Notes: generated from the letters alone by a model not told the origin. DNA of 64,000 nucleotides from DASZBX01 sp035943635 (GCA_035943635.1 DASZBX010000105.1:244083-308082), one strand, 5' to 3'. Counted from the first letter of the stretch, positions 50,363-62,966 are shown. Program-made: numbers and translations.

Positions 50363-51790
50363 TCAGCGAGGAGTTATCCGGTCGTCCCCGGCCGGGCGGG
50401 GCAGCGGCGGGAGCGGTTGGCGCGACGGCGGCTGCATCAGCCCGGACTGCTTGCGTTCCGGGACGGACCGGCCCGGCTGCATCGAGTCCGCGGCCCTGGT
50501 CGCCGCGCCCGGGAGCGGGGCCGGACCGGACCTTGCGTCCCGGACGTCTCCAACCGGCTCGCCGCGCACCGAATCAGCACTCGGGCTGTCAGCGCTCGGG
50601 ACATCGCCGCCCCGCTCCGGTTCGGCGCGTCCCGCGTCCGCCTGCTTCGCCTCCCGGCCCGCGACATCCGCACTCGGATCCGCATCCATCTGCGACGAGG
50701 ACCGGGTAGCCGTGTCCAACTGCCGCGGGCTGGTCGGCAACGTGTCGCTCACGCCCAGATCATGCAGCCGACGCGCCGTCACCAGCACCCGCGAATCCAA
50801 CGACCCGATCGCCTTGTTGTACGCGCTCACCGCGTTGCCGAGCGAACTTCCGACCTTGTCCAGGTGCTCCGTCAGCACCCCGATCCGGTCGAACAGCTCC
50901 CGCCCGAGGTCGATGATCGTGCGCGCCTCCGACGCCAGACTCTCCTGCGACCAGGCGTGCGCGACCGTGCGCAGCAACGCGATCAGCGTGCTCGGCGAGG
51001 CCAGCACCACGTTGCGCTGCGCCGCGTAGTCCAACAGGTTCGCGTCCGACTCCAGCGCGTGCGCCAGGAACGCGTCGCCCGGCACGAACAACACCACGAA
51101 CTCCGGCGTCGGCGACCCCGAGGCCGCCAGCCGGCGCCAGTACGCCCGGGAGCTGAGCTCGTCCACGTGCGCCCGCAACTGCTTGGCGTGCGCCCGGAGC
51201 CGCTCCGCGCGGATCAGCTCGTCCTGCGCCTCGGCCGCCTCCAGGAACGCGCCCAGCGGCACCTTCGCGTCGATCACGATGTTCTTGTCCCCGGCCAGGT
51301 GCACCACCAGGTCCGGCCGGGCCACCTTCTCGTCCCCATCCGGCCCGACCCCGATCACCACCTGCTCGGAGAAGTCCACCCGGTTCACCAGCCCGGCCAG
51401 CTCCACCGCCCGGCGCAGGTGCAGCTCGCCCCACCGCCCGCGCACCTGCGGCGCCCGCAGCGCGGTGACCAGCGCGGCCGTCTGCGTGCGCAACTGCTCG
51501 CCGCTCACCCGCACGTCCTCGATCTGCTGGGTCAGCGTCGCCTGGGTCGCCACCCGGCCCTGTTCGATCTCCCGCATCCGTTCGTCCAGATGTTGTAAGG
51601 ACTCCTGGATCGGCCGCCCGACCTGGGCGAACTGGTTCTCGGCCAGGGACAGCAGCGCGGTGGTGGACCGGTCCAGGGCCTCACCCGAGGAGGAGCGGTT
51701 GCGCCCGCGCTCCCACAGGATCCCGAGGATCGTGCCCAGGACCAGCCCGACGAGCAGCAACGCCAGTTCGCTAGAGTTCACAGGAACCAT
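50363..51790 (-). CDS. rmuC: DNA recombination protein RmuC
   Basis: 475 residues. One N-terminal membrane helix (ALLLVGLVLGTILGIL), a coiled coil, then the RmuC nuclease-like core: VRGRWGELHLRRAVELAGL, RPDLVVHLAGDKNIVIDAKVPL, VLFVPGDAFLAHALE, VLASPSTLIALLRTVAHAW. The C-terminal ~110 residues are a disordered Asp/Ser/Pro-rich tail. ATG 51788 or GTG 51781. Divergent from ychF with a 41-base gap. Confidence 0.95.
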   Translation of the reverse strand: MVPVNSSELALLLVGLVLGTILGILWERGRNRSSSGEALDRSTTALLSLAENQFAQVGRPIQESLQHLDERMREIEQGRVATQATLTQQIEDVRVSGEQLRTQTAALVTALRAPQVRGRWGELHLRRAVELAGLVNRVDFSEQVVIGVGPDGDEKVARPDLVVHLAGDKNIVIDAKVPLGAFLEAAEAQDELIRAERLRAHAKQLRAHVDELSSRAYWRRLAASGSPTPEFVVLFVPGDAFLAHALESDANLLDYAAQRNVVLASPSTLIALLRTVAHAWSQESLASEARTIIDLGRELFDRIGVLTEHLDKVGSSLGNAVSAYNKAIGSLDSRVLVTARRLHDLGVSDTLPTSPRQLDTATRSSSQMDADPSADVAGREAKQADAGRAEPERGGDVPSADSPSADSVRGEPVGDVRDARSGPAPLPGAATRAADSMQPGRSVPERKQSGLMQPPSRQPLPPLPRPAGDDRITPR

Positions 51791-51831
51791 CGTGGGAGTT
51801 CGTGCCCTCGGGGGCAATTAGACTTGCCGAC

Positions 51832-52905
<1,074 letters not shown>

Positions 52906-52976
52906 GCGGGTGACTGCTTCGGGCCGGACGTGGTCGACCGGGGATTTTCTCGGTACCGGCCCCGTAGCTCACTGTT

Positions 52977-53016
52977 ACTTTCATTGGGCGCTTGAAATAC
53001 TGCGTCCAATGAAAGT
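52977..53016. promoter_or_regulatory. 15-base inverted repeat overlapping the MNT start codon
   Basis: ACTTTCATTGGGCGC (52977-52991) and GCGTCCAATGAAAGT (53002-53016) pair at 14 of 15 positions with a 10-base spacer. The right arm contains the ATG at 53009. It can act as a protein operator or as an RNA hairpin hiding the start; either gives autoregulation. Confidence 0.8.
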
Positions 53017-53599
53017 ATCGCCGAGCCTGCTCCCCATCCTGCGATCCCGTACGCAGGGTGAGCTCTTGGCGCTCGTGCTTCTGCACCCCGAGCGCGAGTA
53101 CACCATCAGCGAACTCGCCGCGGAAATCGGAGTCACGCTGACCGCTGTTCTGCGCGAGGTCGAGAAGCTGGCCGGCAGCGGCATTCTGGCTGATCGCCGG
53201 GCAGGACGAAGCCATCTCGTCAGAGCACGCACAGACACCCCCTTATACCGCCCGCTGAGCGACCTCATGGCAGCCACGTTCGGCCCGGTGCCGTTGATCG
53301 CCGATGCGCTTGAGGGACTGGAAGGCGTGCAGCAGGCCTACATCTACGGTTCCTGGGCCGCCCGGTACAACGGCGAGCCGGGCCTGCCACCTGCCGACGT
53401 CGACGTACTCGTCGTGGGCGACCCCGACCCGGACCTGCTCTTCGACCTCGCCGAAGAGACGTCCCGGCGGCTGCACCGCGAAGTCAACATCCATCGGGTG
53501 TCTGGAGAAGCGTGGGAGACCCGCACTGACGACCCCTTCCTCACCAGCGTTCACGAACGTCCGCTGGTCCGGCTGAACCTCGAACCGGAGGCGGCATGA
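53009..53599 (+). CDS. Minimal nucleotidyltransferase with N-terminal winged helix (MNT antitoxin type)
   Basis: 196 residues. Residues 1-75 are a winged helix (GELLALVLLHPEREYTISELAAEIGVTLTAVLREVEKLAGSGIL). Residues ~100-196 are a nucleotidyltransferase with IYGSWAARYNGE...ADVDVLVVG, the G-S-x(n)-D-x-D site. In MNT-HEPN modules the MNT protein neutralises the HEPN partner by transferring nucleotides to it. The ATG at 53009 lies inside a large inverted repeat; the fused winged helix is the obvious ligand of that repeat. Its TGA overlaps an ATG (ATGA) that should start the HEPN gene. Confidence 0.88.
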   Translation: MKVSPSLLPILRSRTQGELLALVLLHPEREYTISELAAEIGVTLTAVLREVEKLAGSGILADRRAGRSHLVRARTDTPLYRPLSDLMAATFGPVPLIADALEGLEGVQQAYIYGSWAARYNGEPGLPPADVDVLVVGDPDPDLLFDLAEETSRRLHREVNIHRVSGEAWETRTDDPFLTSVHERPLVRLNLEPEAA

Positions 53600-54065
53600 T
53601 GCCCCGTGGAACCAAGGCCGGGCGACGGTTGACGCGCTCATCAGCAGCGGCGCGTTAGAACGCGTCCCGGCTTCCCAACCCGCGGCCGAAGCGGAACCGG
53701 TCCGGGCGCGTACGCACGTGGAATCCGCGCGGCAGCTGTTAGATACGGATCCTGAAGGCGCCTACACACTGGCCTACGATGCCGCACGCAGATCGTTGGC
53801 TGCGCTTCTGCAGAATCTGGGACTGCGCGCCACCAGCCGGGGCGGCCACACTGTCATCTATGAGGCCGTGCGGGCGCAGCTCGATCCGCCGCTCGGATCC
53901 ATGCTGCGACCGTTCAATCGGATGCGGGCCCGGCGCAACGAGGTCGAGTACCGCTCGTCGGAGGCCCCCGCCGTGACGCCGCAGGAGGTCGCGGACGACC
54001 TGACGAAGGTCGTGGCACTCATCGACCTCGCGGCGAAAGCAATCCCGAACATGCCGCGCTACTGA
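53598..54065 (+). pseudogene. HEPN-domain gene, natural start apparently lost by 1-base deletion
   Basis: The frame codes APWNQGRATVDALISSGALERV, then YTLAYDAARRSLAALLQNLGL and FNRMRARRNEVEYRSSE, a complete HEPN RNase-type toxin with the R-N-x3-Y variant of the R-x4-H motif. The frame has a stop at 53574 and no ATG, GTG or TTG before GTG 53718. The ATG overlapping the MNT stop (53596) is in a different frame; one added base after it (for example ATGACTGCC) would restore M-T-A-P-W-N-Q. From GTG 53718 a 115-residue protein lacking ~40 N-terminal residues is still possible. Confidence 0.7.
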
Positions 54066-54087
54066 CCGCCCGCCCGCCCGCGCCCGC

Positions 54088-56904
54088 TCAGCAGTGCTGC
54101 TCGGCCGGTTCGTAGGGCTCGCGGGGTTCGTGTTGCTCGCGGGCGCCCGGCGCGGTGCCGGTGCCCGGGCCGCCGGTGGCGCCGGCCCGGCCGCCGGTCG
54201 AGCGGGACTGGCCCACCCGGCGCGGGTGGGACAGGTCGCGGCGCAGGCGGGCGCGGACGTCCTCGACCGCCGGGTGGTGCAGGTCGTCGAGGATGGTCAG
54301 GGCCCGCTCCCAGGCGGTGTGCGCGGAGTCGGCGTTGCCGGAGGCCCGCTGCACCTCGCCCAGATGGGTGAGCGCGGACGCCTGGTTGTGCCGGTCGCCG
54401 AGTTCGCCGAACAGGTCGACGGCGTGCCGGTAGCAGTCCATCGCCAGCAGCGGATGGTTCAGCTGCCGATGCACGGAGCCGAGATTGTCCCAGGACTCGG
54501 CCTGCCCGTACGCGTGGCCGAGCCCGCGGAACAGCTCCAGCGCCTGCTCGCAGTGGGTCAGGCCGAGGCGCGGGCTGCCGAGGCGGGCGAGGTGGGCGCC
54601 GGTGAAGTTGAGCGCGTCGGCCTGCCCGGCCCGCCGGCCGCACTGGCCGAACAGCCGCAGCGCGTGCGTGGCGTGGGTGAGCGCCTCCTCGTACGCGCGC
54701 ACGCAGTCGAAGGACCGGGCCAGGTCCAGGTGCACGTGCGCCCGGCCGATCGGGTCGTCGAGCTTCTGGTAGAGCGCGAGCGCGAGGTCGAGATGCTCGC
54801 GGGCCTCGTTGTGCAGGCTGAACCGGATGCACGCCCGGCTCAGGTCGTGCCGGGTCCGGGCCTGGCCGTACAGGTCGCCCAGGCGCTGCGCGGCGGCCAG
54901 CGCGGTCCGTTCGACGGCCAGCCAGTTGTGCCAGTGCGTCCGGCGGTCCAGGAACGTGGCGATCGCGCAGGCCAGCTGCCAGGTGTGCACGTCGAAACCG
55001 GCCCGCGGGGCCCGCTCGACCGTGGACAGCAGGGTCGGCCGCTCGGCGTCGAACCATTGCAGGGCGCTGTGATAGCTCGGCAGCTGCTCCGGCAGCACGC
55101 CCGCCCGCGGCTCGGCCAGGGGCAGCGGGGCCTGGGCCGGGGCCATGTGCAGCATCGCGCTGGTCGCAGTGTGCAGATAATGGTCGAGCATCCGGTGGGT
55201 CGCGTCGTGCCGCTCGGCGTCGCTGTCCAGCCGCCCGGCCAGCTCGACCGCGTACGCGCGCAGCAGGTCGTGGAAGGTGAACCGGCCCGGCGCGTGCTCG
55301 TCCAGCAGGCTCGCCTGGGTCAGCTCGCGCAGCGCCCGGCGGGTCTCGTCGGCCGGGATGCCGGCCATGCTCGCGGCCGCCGGCGCCGAGATGTCCGGCC
55401 CCGGATGCGTGCCCAGCAACCGGAACAGCCGGGCCGCCTCAGGGCTCAGATACCGGTAGGACCAGGAGAAGACCGTCCGCACGTCCGCTATGGCGTCCCC
55501 GGCGCCGGAACTCAGGGCATTCATCAGGGTCGCGGTCTCGCGCAGTTCGTCGGCGATGGCGGCCAGCGGGAAGCTGGGCCGGGCGGCGCTGCGGGCCCCG
55601 ATGATGCTCAGCGCCAGCGGCAGCCCGGCGCAACGGGCGATCAGTTCACTGACAGCGTTCTTCTGCGCCTCGATCTGGGCCGCGCCGATATGCGAGGTGA
55701 GCAGCTGGTACGCCTCGCCGTCGGACAGGAGCGGCAGCGGCAGCAGGTGCGCGCCCTCGACCGCGGCCAGGCCGGTCAGCCGGCTGCGGCTGGTCACGAT
55801 GGTCAGGCAGCTGGCACTGCCCGGCAGCAGCGGCCGCACCTGCTCGGCGTCGCGCGCGTTGTCCAGCACCAGCAGGATCCGCCGGTCCGACAGAACACTG
55901 CGATACAGCGCGGACTGGGCGTCCAGGTCGGCCGGGATCTCCTCCGGCGGCACCCGGAACGCGCTCAGGAACCCGCGCACCGCCTCCAGCGGCGTCATCG
56001 GCGCGTCCGACGGGTCGAACCCGCGCAGGTTGATGTACAGCTGCCCGTCCGGGAAGTGCCGGGCCACCTGGTGCGCCCAGCGGATCGCCAGCGAGGTCTT
56101 GCCGATCCCGGCGATGCCGTCCAGGGCGAGCAGGGTGGGTCCGTCGTGCGTCCCGGTCCGCCGCGCGATGACCTCGGCCAGTTCGCGCAGGGCCGCCGTG
56201 CGTCCGACGAAGTGGCGCGGCGCGCAGGGCAGTTGGCGCGGCAGCACCGGACGCGGGTCGGCTGTGATCGAGGTCTCATTCCAGTGCGGAGCTTGGAATC
56301 CGGCGGGGGAGCGGGGTGCCTGGTCGCCCGGCGCGGCGCCGTCGAACGAGCCGAACGCCGTCGATCCGGGGCTGTCGGCGCTGTCGGAGCTCGCGTCGCC
56401 CGGCTGATCCCACCATGAATCAGCATTCTCATTGTCAGAGCCCATGCTCGCATCGGCGCTGCCGGCGGCGCTGCTGCTCGCCTCATCGCGACCACGGCCA
56501 CCGGCGCCGTCCCGGCCGTCGCCCTGCGGCGCTTCCCCCGTCCGCCCCGCCCCGCCCGCGCGTGCCTCCCGCACACTGTCGCCCGCCGCCGCTGCGGCCC
56601 CCGCCTGCGCCCCCGGGTCCGATTCCCCGCCCGATACCGCGTTCGGCGCCCGCTGGCGCCGCCACAGCTCCAGCAACGCGGCCGGATCCGTGTCGCACGC
56701 CCTGGCCATGCTCTCGACCGCGACCAGCGGCACCGGCCGTTTCCCGTTCAGCCAGCGCTCCCAGGAGGAGCGGCTGTAGTTGGTCTGCGCCGCCAACCGG
56801 GCCAGGCTCAGCCCCGACCGGTCCTTCAGCCGCCGCAGCTCGCTCACCAGCACCGTATGGGCCGCCGGCAGGCTTTGCGGGAGCGGCGTCCAGTGTCTCG
56901 CCAT
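54088..56904 (-). CDS. HTH-STAND (NB-ARC)-TPR regulator
   Basis: 938 residues. XRE-type helix-turn-helix (17-75: LSLARLAAQTNYSRSSWERWLNGKRPVP), a ~130-residue disordered Gly/Ser/Asp linker, NB-ARC ATPase with Walker A LDGIAGIGKTSLAIRWAHQ (~270), Walker B ILLVLDNARDAEQ, and winged-helix/ARC end (FHDLLRAYAVELAGR). TPRs fill ~640-900. Start ATG 56904; an ATG at 56931 adds nine residues. A common actinomycete regulator type; its place next to the MNT-HEPN pair may be coincidence. The trailing EPREPYEPAE is low complexity. Confidence 0.9.
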   Translation of the reverse strand: MARHWTPLPQSLPAAHTVLVSELRRLKDRSGLSLARLAAQTNYSRSSWERWLNGKRPVPLVAVESMARACDTDPAALLELWRRQRAPNAVSGGESDPGAQAGAAAAAGDSVREARAGGAGRTGEAPQGDGRDGAGGRGRDEASSSAAGSADASMGSDNENADSWWDQPGDASSDSADSPGSTAFGSFDGAAPGDQAPRSPAGFQAPHWNETSITADPRPVLPRQLPCAPRHFVGRTAALRELAEVIARRTGTHDGPTLLALDGIAGIGKTSLAIRWAHQVARHFPDGQLYINLRGFDPSDAPMTPLEAVRGFLSAFRVPPEEIPADLDAQSALYRSVLSDRRILLVLDNARDAEQVRPLLPGSASCLTIVTSRSRLTGLAAVEGAHLLPLPLLSDGEAYQLLTSHIGAAQIEAQKNAVSELIARCAGLPLALSIIGARSAARPSFPLAAIADELRETATLMNALSSGAGDAIADVRTVFSWSYRYLSPEAARLFRLLGTHPGPDISAPAAASMAGIPADETRRALRELTQASLLDEHAPGRFTFHDLLRAYAVELAGRLDSDAERHDATHRMLDHYLHTATSAMLHMAPAQAPLPLAEPRAGVLPEQLPSYHSALQWFDAERPTLLSTVERAPRAGFDVHTWQLACAIATFLDRRTHWHNWLAVERTALAAAQRLGDLYGQARTRHDLSRACIRFSLHNEAREHLDLALALYQKLDDPIGRAHVHLDLARSFDCVRAYEEALTHATHALRLFGQCGRRAGQADALNFTGAHLARLGSPRLGLTHCEQALELFRGLGHAYGQAESWDNLGSVHRQLNHPLLAMDCYRHAVDLFGELGDRHNQASALTHLGEVQRASGNADSAHTAWERALTILDDLHHPAVEDVRARLRRDLSHPRRVGQSRSTGGRAGATGGPGTGTAPGAREQHEPREPYEPAEQHC

Positions 56905-57008
56905 TGGCGCACCCTTACAATCACTGGCCATGTGTGAATGCTGACGCCCGCCCGAGGAGAGCTGAGCATACTGACATCCTATATGTGTCTCTCTTATCTG
57001 TAGCGAAT

Positions 57009-57027
57009 CGTTCACCTGGAGTGAACG
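57009..57027. promoter_or_regulatory. Palindrome CGTTCAC-N5-GTGAACG
   Basis: Perfect seven-base arms 105 bases upstream of the STAND regulator start, near an AT-rich stretch. A candidate operator for its own XRE domain. Confidence 0.6.
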
Positions 57028-57320
57028 GCGCGATGGCCCGATGATCGGCCGCCGGCAGGCGGCGGAGATCACCCGCGGCCCGGCGACCGGCCGCAACCAG
57101 CGCGTTGTCTCCAATGTCTCCAGTTGTCCCACGATCGCCGCACCCCCTTCCCCGAGCGGGGCCCGCCCGGGCAGACTGGGGCTTGGCCGGGCTGGTCCGG
57201 CGAGTCGGACCGGACCCGGTTGTCAGGGGCCGGAGCCGGTCCGGCTCGACCGACCGATCGGCTGCCCGGACTGACGTGACCGGCCGCAACACCCGACCGG
57301 CCCGACCGGGGAAGCGGAAG

Positions 57321-57363
57321 GTTGTTACGAGGATCAACCCGGGTGTTATGACCGGGTAACAAC
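57321..57363. promoter_or_regulatory. Inverted repeat GTTGTTAC-N27-GTAACAAC
   Basis: Perfect eight-base arms in the long gap, with CCCGGGT and ACCGGGT words between them. Could be a two-site operator or a hairpin; no adjacent gene start identifies its target. Confidence 0.45.
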
Positions 57364-57742
57364 TTATGCAATGTTCGGATTCTCTCAGCCTGTCAGCGTA
57401 CTGTGGAGACAGACCGACAGCTGAACAAAGACGGCCGGCCGGGCCCCCGCGTCAACGTGGCTAGACGCGCCCCGGTCGACTAGTCCGGCGCGGCCGCTCG
57501 CGGCGGCGCCGGACGGCCCGTGGCGATGGCCGAGGTCGGTGACAGGGCGTGACGAGCGTGGACGCCCGCGGAGTCGTGAGGGTTCTCCGCCACCGAATGG
57601 GTACCGGCCAGCGTTGTACTCCGGGTCGACCGGGCGGGAGTGCGCTTCTGGTGGAAGGACGCACAGCATTCCCCCCGTTCGATTCCGCACGGGTTGCCGG
57701 GACAACCGGCGCGGGGCGGCGGCGCACCGCACCCGGCCGGTA

Positions 57743-57792
57743 GCCGGTGCCCCGGCTCGGAGATCTGTGGCTCTCCGAGCCGGGGCACCGGC
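57743..57792. terminator. 21-base-pair perfect terminator hairpin of the M3 peptidase gene
   Basis: Arms 57743-57763 and 57772-57792 pair at all 21 positions around TCTGTGGC, eleven bases beyond the peptidase stop. No U-tract. Confidence 0.88.
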
Positions 57793-57802
57793 CCCGCCTC
57801 AG

Positions 57803-59866
57803 TCACACCAGCCCCCGGCGCTCCAGCAGAGGCTCGATCCGCGGCTCGTCGCCGACCACGTCTCGGAACATCGTGATCGCGTCCCGGCTCCCGCCGCGGG
57901 ACAGCAGCCCGCGCCGGAACCGCTCGCCGCTCTCCCGGATGCCGACGCCGCCGGCCGCGTTGGCCTCGAACCAGCGGGACGTCTGCGCGTCGAGCACCTC
58001 GCTCCAGATGTAGGAGTAGTACCCCGCGCTGTAACCCCCGGCGAAGATGTGCGCGAAGTACGTGCTGCGGTAACGCGGCGGGATCGCCGCGACGGCCACC
58101 CCGGCCGCCGCCAGCGCCGCCGCCTCGAACCGGACCGGATCACCCGGATCGGTGCCCGGGCCGATCGTGTGCCAGGCCCAGTCCAGCAGCGCCGCGCCGA
58201 GGTACTCGACCGTCCGGAACCCCCAGCCGAACCGCTCCGCGGCGGTCAGCCGGGCCAGCAGCTCGCCCGGCAGCGGCGCGCCGGTCTCGTGGTGCCGCGC
58301 GTAGTTGGCCAGCACCGACGGCCAGACCGCCCAGATCTCGTTGACCTGCGAGGGGAACTCGACGAAGTCGCGCGGGACGCCGGTGCCGGAGAAGTAGGGG
58401 TAGTGCACGTCCGAGAACAACCCGTGCAGCGCGTGCCCGAACTCGTGGAACAGGGTGCCGACCTCGTCGAACGTCAACAGGGTCGGCTGCCCGGCCGGCG
58501 GCTTGGCGATGTTGAGGTTGTTGAGCACCACCGGCCGCTGCCCGAGCAGGTGCGACTGGCTGACGAACTCGTCCATCCAGGCCCCGCCGCGCTTGGAGCT
58601 GCGCGCGTAGAAGTCGGCCAGGTAGAGCCCCATCCCGGTCCCGTCGGCGTCGAAGACCTCGAAGACCCGGGTGTCCGGGTGGAAGCCGGCCAGGTCGGGG
58701 CGTTCGGTGAACGTGATCCCGTAGACCTGCCCGGCGGCGTGGAAGACGCCGTCGAACAACACCCGGTCCAGCTCGAGATACGGGCTCAACTCGGCCGACT
58801 CGAAGTCGTAGCGCTCCCGGCGCACCTGCTCGGCGTAGAAGGCCCAGTCGTGCGCCTCGATCTCGAACCCGGCACTGGCCCGCAACGCCGCGGCCTCCTG
58901 CCCGGCCTTGGCCACCGCGACCGGCACCAGCCGCCCGAGCATCTCCTCCACTGCGCCGACCGTGAGCGCGGTCTGGTCGGCCACGACGTACGCGGCATGG
59001 CTCTCGAATCCCAGCAGCGCCGCCCGCTCGGCCCGCAGCGTCGCGATCTCCACCAGGGTCTTGCCCGTGGTCTCCAGCCCGCGCCCGAGCGAGGCGGCCA
59101 AGAGCCGGGCCCGGGCGTCGCGCGACTCGAGCAGCGCCAGCTGGGACTGGTTGGAGAAGAGCTTCAGGCTGATCACGAACTTGCCCGGGTGCCCCAGCAC
59201 CCGCCCGTTCTCCGCCGCCGCCGCGATCATGGACTCGGGCAGCCCGGCCAGCTCCGAAGCCCGGTCGAACACCACCGCCCGCTCCCGCGTGTCGGCGAAC
59301 AGGTCCTGCTCGAACGCCGCCGCGAGCGTGGCCAGCCGCGCGTTCACCGTCCGCAACCGCTCCTTGCCCGCGGCGTCCAACAGGGCCCCGGCCCGCACGA
59401 AGTCGGAGTAGTAGCGCTCCAGCAGCCGCAGGGACTCGGCGTCCAGCACCAAGGAGTCGCGCCGGGCGTACAGCGCCGAGATCCGCTCGAACAGCGCCGA
59501 ATCCAGCAGGATCGCATCCCGGTGCGCCGCCAGCAACGGCCGGAAACGCGCGTCCAGGGCGTCCGTCTCCGGATTGGAGTAGGAGCCGCACTGGTTCAGG
59601 AACACCGCCGAAACCCGCCGCAGCATGCCCCCCGACCGCTCCAACGCCACGATCGTGTCCGAGAACCCGGCCGCCCCCGCCGGCCCGCTCCCGACGATCG
59701 CCGCGATCTGCGCCAACTGCTCCGCCATGGCCGCCTCGAACGCCGGCCCGTAGTGCTCCTCCCGGATCGCCCCGAAGTCCGGAAGGAGATACGGCAGCGT
59801 GCTCTCGACCAGGAACGGGTTCGCCGCCACCCCGCCCGAAGACCCGGTTGTCCTGCTTGTAGTCAT
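57803..59866 (-). CDS. M3 family metallo-oligopeptidase
   Basis: 687 residues, cytoplasmic oligopeptide degradation (peptidyl-dipeptidase Dcp/thimet-like). Zinc site FHEFGHALHGLFSD (~470) with the third ligand Glu in DFVEFPSQVNEIW. Substrate-loop segment YRSTYFAHIFAGGYSAGYYSYIWSEV is conserved. ATG at 59864-59866; TAGGGT close upstream suggests a leaderless mRNA. Ends just before a very strong hairpin. Confidence 0.95.
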   Translation of the reverse strand: MTTSRTTGSSGGVAANPFLVESTLPYLLPDFGAIREEHYGPAFEAAMAEQLAQIAAIVGSGPAGAAGFSDTIVALERSGGMLRRVSAVFLNQCGSYSNPETDALDARFRPLLAAHRDAILLDSALFERISALYARRDSLVLDAESLRLLERYYSDFVRAGALLDAAGKERLRTVNARLATLAAAFEQDLFADTRERAVVFDRASELAGLPESMIAAAAENGRVLGHPGKFVISLKLFSNQSQLALLESRDARARLLAASLGRGLETTGKTLVEIATLRAERAALLGFESHAAYVVADQTALTVGAVEEMLGRLVPVAVAKAGQEAAALRASAGFEIEAHDWAFYAEQVRRERYDFESAELSPYLELDRVLFDGVFHAAGQVYGITFTERPDLAGFHPDTRVFEVFDADGTGMGLYLADFYARSSKRGGAWMDEFVSQSHLLGQRPVVLNNLNIAKPPAGQPTLLTFDEVGTLFHEFGHALHGLFSDVHYPYFSGTGVPRDFVEFPSQVNEIWAVWPSVLANYARHHETGAPLPGELLARLTAAERFGWGFRTVEYLGAALLDWAWHTIGPGTDPGDPVRFEAAALAAAGVAVAAIPPRYRSTYFAHIFAGGYSAGYYSYIWSEVLDAQTSRWFEANAAGGVGIRESGERFRRGLLSRGGSRDAITMFRDVVGDEPRIEPLLERRGLV

Positions 59867-59927
59867 GTAGCAGACCCTACGCCGAGCGCTGGCCCCCACG
59901 ATATCGATTTGGCCGTTCCCCCGCCCA

Positions 59928-62000
<2,073 letters not shown>

Positions 62001-62048
62001 CCGGCGGCCTTTCATCTGGTGCTGGTTGCGGTGCGTTGAGGCGCCGGC

Positions 62049-62279
62049 CTACGGCTGGGTGTCTGTCGCCGGTTCGGGGTGGTCGGCCAGCCAGGTCAGT
62101 ACGGCGCGCAGCGCGCGGGTCTGTTCGGCGCGTAGGACGTCGGCTTCGGGTCCTTCGACCACCACGAAGCGCTCGTCGATCGAGGTGATGGGCGCTCCGC
62201 GGCGGCGTGGGATGGGTGTGGACGACCCGCGCGGGGTCCATGGACGCTCCGGTCCATTAGTGATGTCAAGGCTTGTCAT
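62049..62279 (-). CDS. Small hypothetical protein upstream of the recombinase
   Basis: 76 residues (ATG at 62277-62279). Basic, Pro-rich start (GSSTPIPRRRGAP), then a helical C-half (EADVLRAEQTRALRAVLTWLADHPE). Ends 49 bases before the recombinase ATG, same strand, so likely one transcript. Position would suit a recombination accessory factor, but no domain supports that. Confidence 0.6.
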   Translation of the reverse strand: MTSLDITNGPERPWTPRGSSTPIPRRRGAPITSIDERFVVVEGPEADVLRAEQTRALRAVLTWLADHPEPATDTQP

Positions 62280-62548
62280 AAGGCTTAGAATTTCTTTCTG
62301 CGAAGGCTTGGCCACCCCCGGTTGGGTCGATGTTGGACTTCGTTTCCGGGGCGGCCTGCTACGGGAGTTGGCGCCGAGTGGGAAGGGCCTCCGCCGACAT
62401 GTGATCGTGCGCCAGCCGGTGTTTGAGTTGAAGCCAAGCCGCCGGAACCTCGGCATATGTGTGAGCCGGGCACGAACGATCTGACGGCTCGAATGGTTCC
62501 CGGTTGGGACTGGCAGAGTGCCTCCGAGCAGCAGGTATGCTGGAACCC

Positions 62549-62938
62549 ATGACCAAAGACAACATCCCGGACGTGATCCGCGAAGCCGAGTCCTTCCTCG
62601 TCGGGGTTGGCGCGAAGGATCCCAACGCGGTGCAGGTTAAGAAGCTGCTTGCCGAGGGGTTCTTCTACCTCGCGATCAGTGGCTTCGATGCCCAGGATGA
62701 TGAGCAGCGTGAGCGGATCACGCCCGCGGTCCAGATCCTGGGCGCCGCCTTCAAGGAGAACAGTGGCCACTCGTTCATGCTTCAGGCCGGCACCTCGGCC
62801 TTCTTCTTGCTGCTTGCGCCCACACTTGACCCGCGTGATGTCGCAGTGCGGCTTGCCAGCGTCCGCGACGCTATAGAGGCTGCCTATCCGGGTGGCGGTG
62901 GCCCGACGATCGGATTGCACCTTCCGGCGGCGCCGTAG
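62549..62938 (+). CDS. Hypothetical element-borne protein
   Basis: 129 residues from ATG 62549. Mostly helical (IPDVIREAESFLVGVGAKDPNAVQVKKLLAEGFFYLAISGFD), with a hydrophobic helix (SFMLQAGTSAFFLLLAP) and a Gly/Pro-rich end. Codon use is clearly coding. Followed by a strong terminator. No family recognised. Confidence 0.65.
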   Translation: MTKDNIPDVIREAESFLVGVGAKDPNAVQVKKLLAEGFFYLAISGFDAQDDEQRERITPAVQILGAAFKENSGHSFMLQAGTSAFFLLLAPTLDPRDVAVRLASVRDAIEAAYPGGGGPTIGLHLPAAP

Positions 62939-62966
62939 AGGCTGTTGAGGATGCTTCGTGCGCACG

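Larger units (their letters stand above)
56905..57742. other. 838-base region without a convincing gene
   Basis: Between the STAND regulator start and the M3 peptidase terminator. It holds an AT-rich promoter-like stretch (56960-57010), two inverted repeats listed separately, and GC-rich sequence whose open frames are Arg/Pro-rich shadows. A small RNA could lie here but I cannot support one. Confidence 0.5.
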
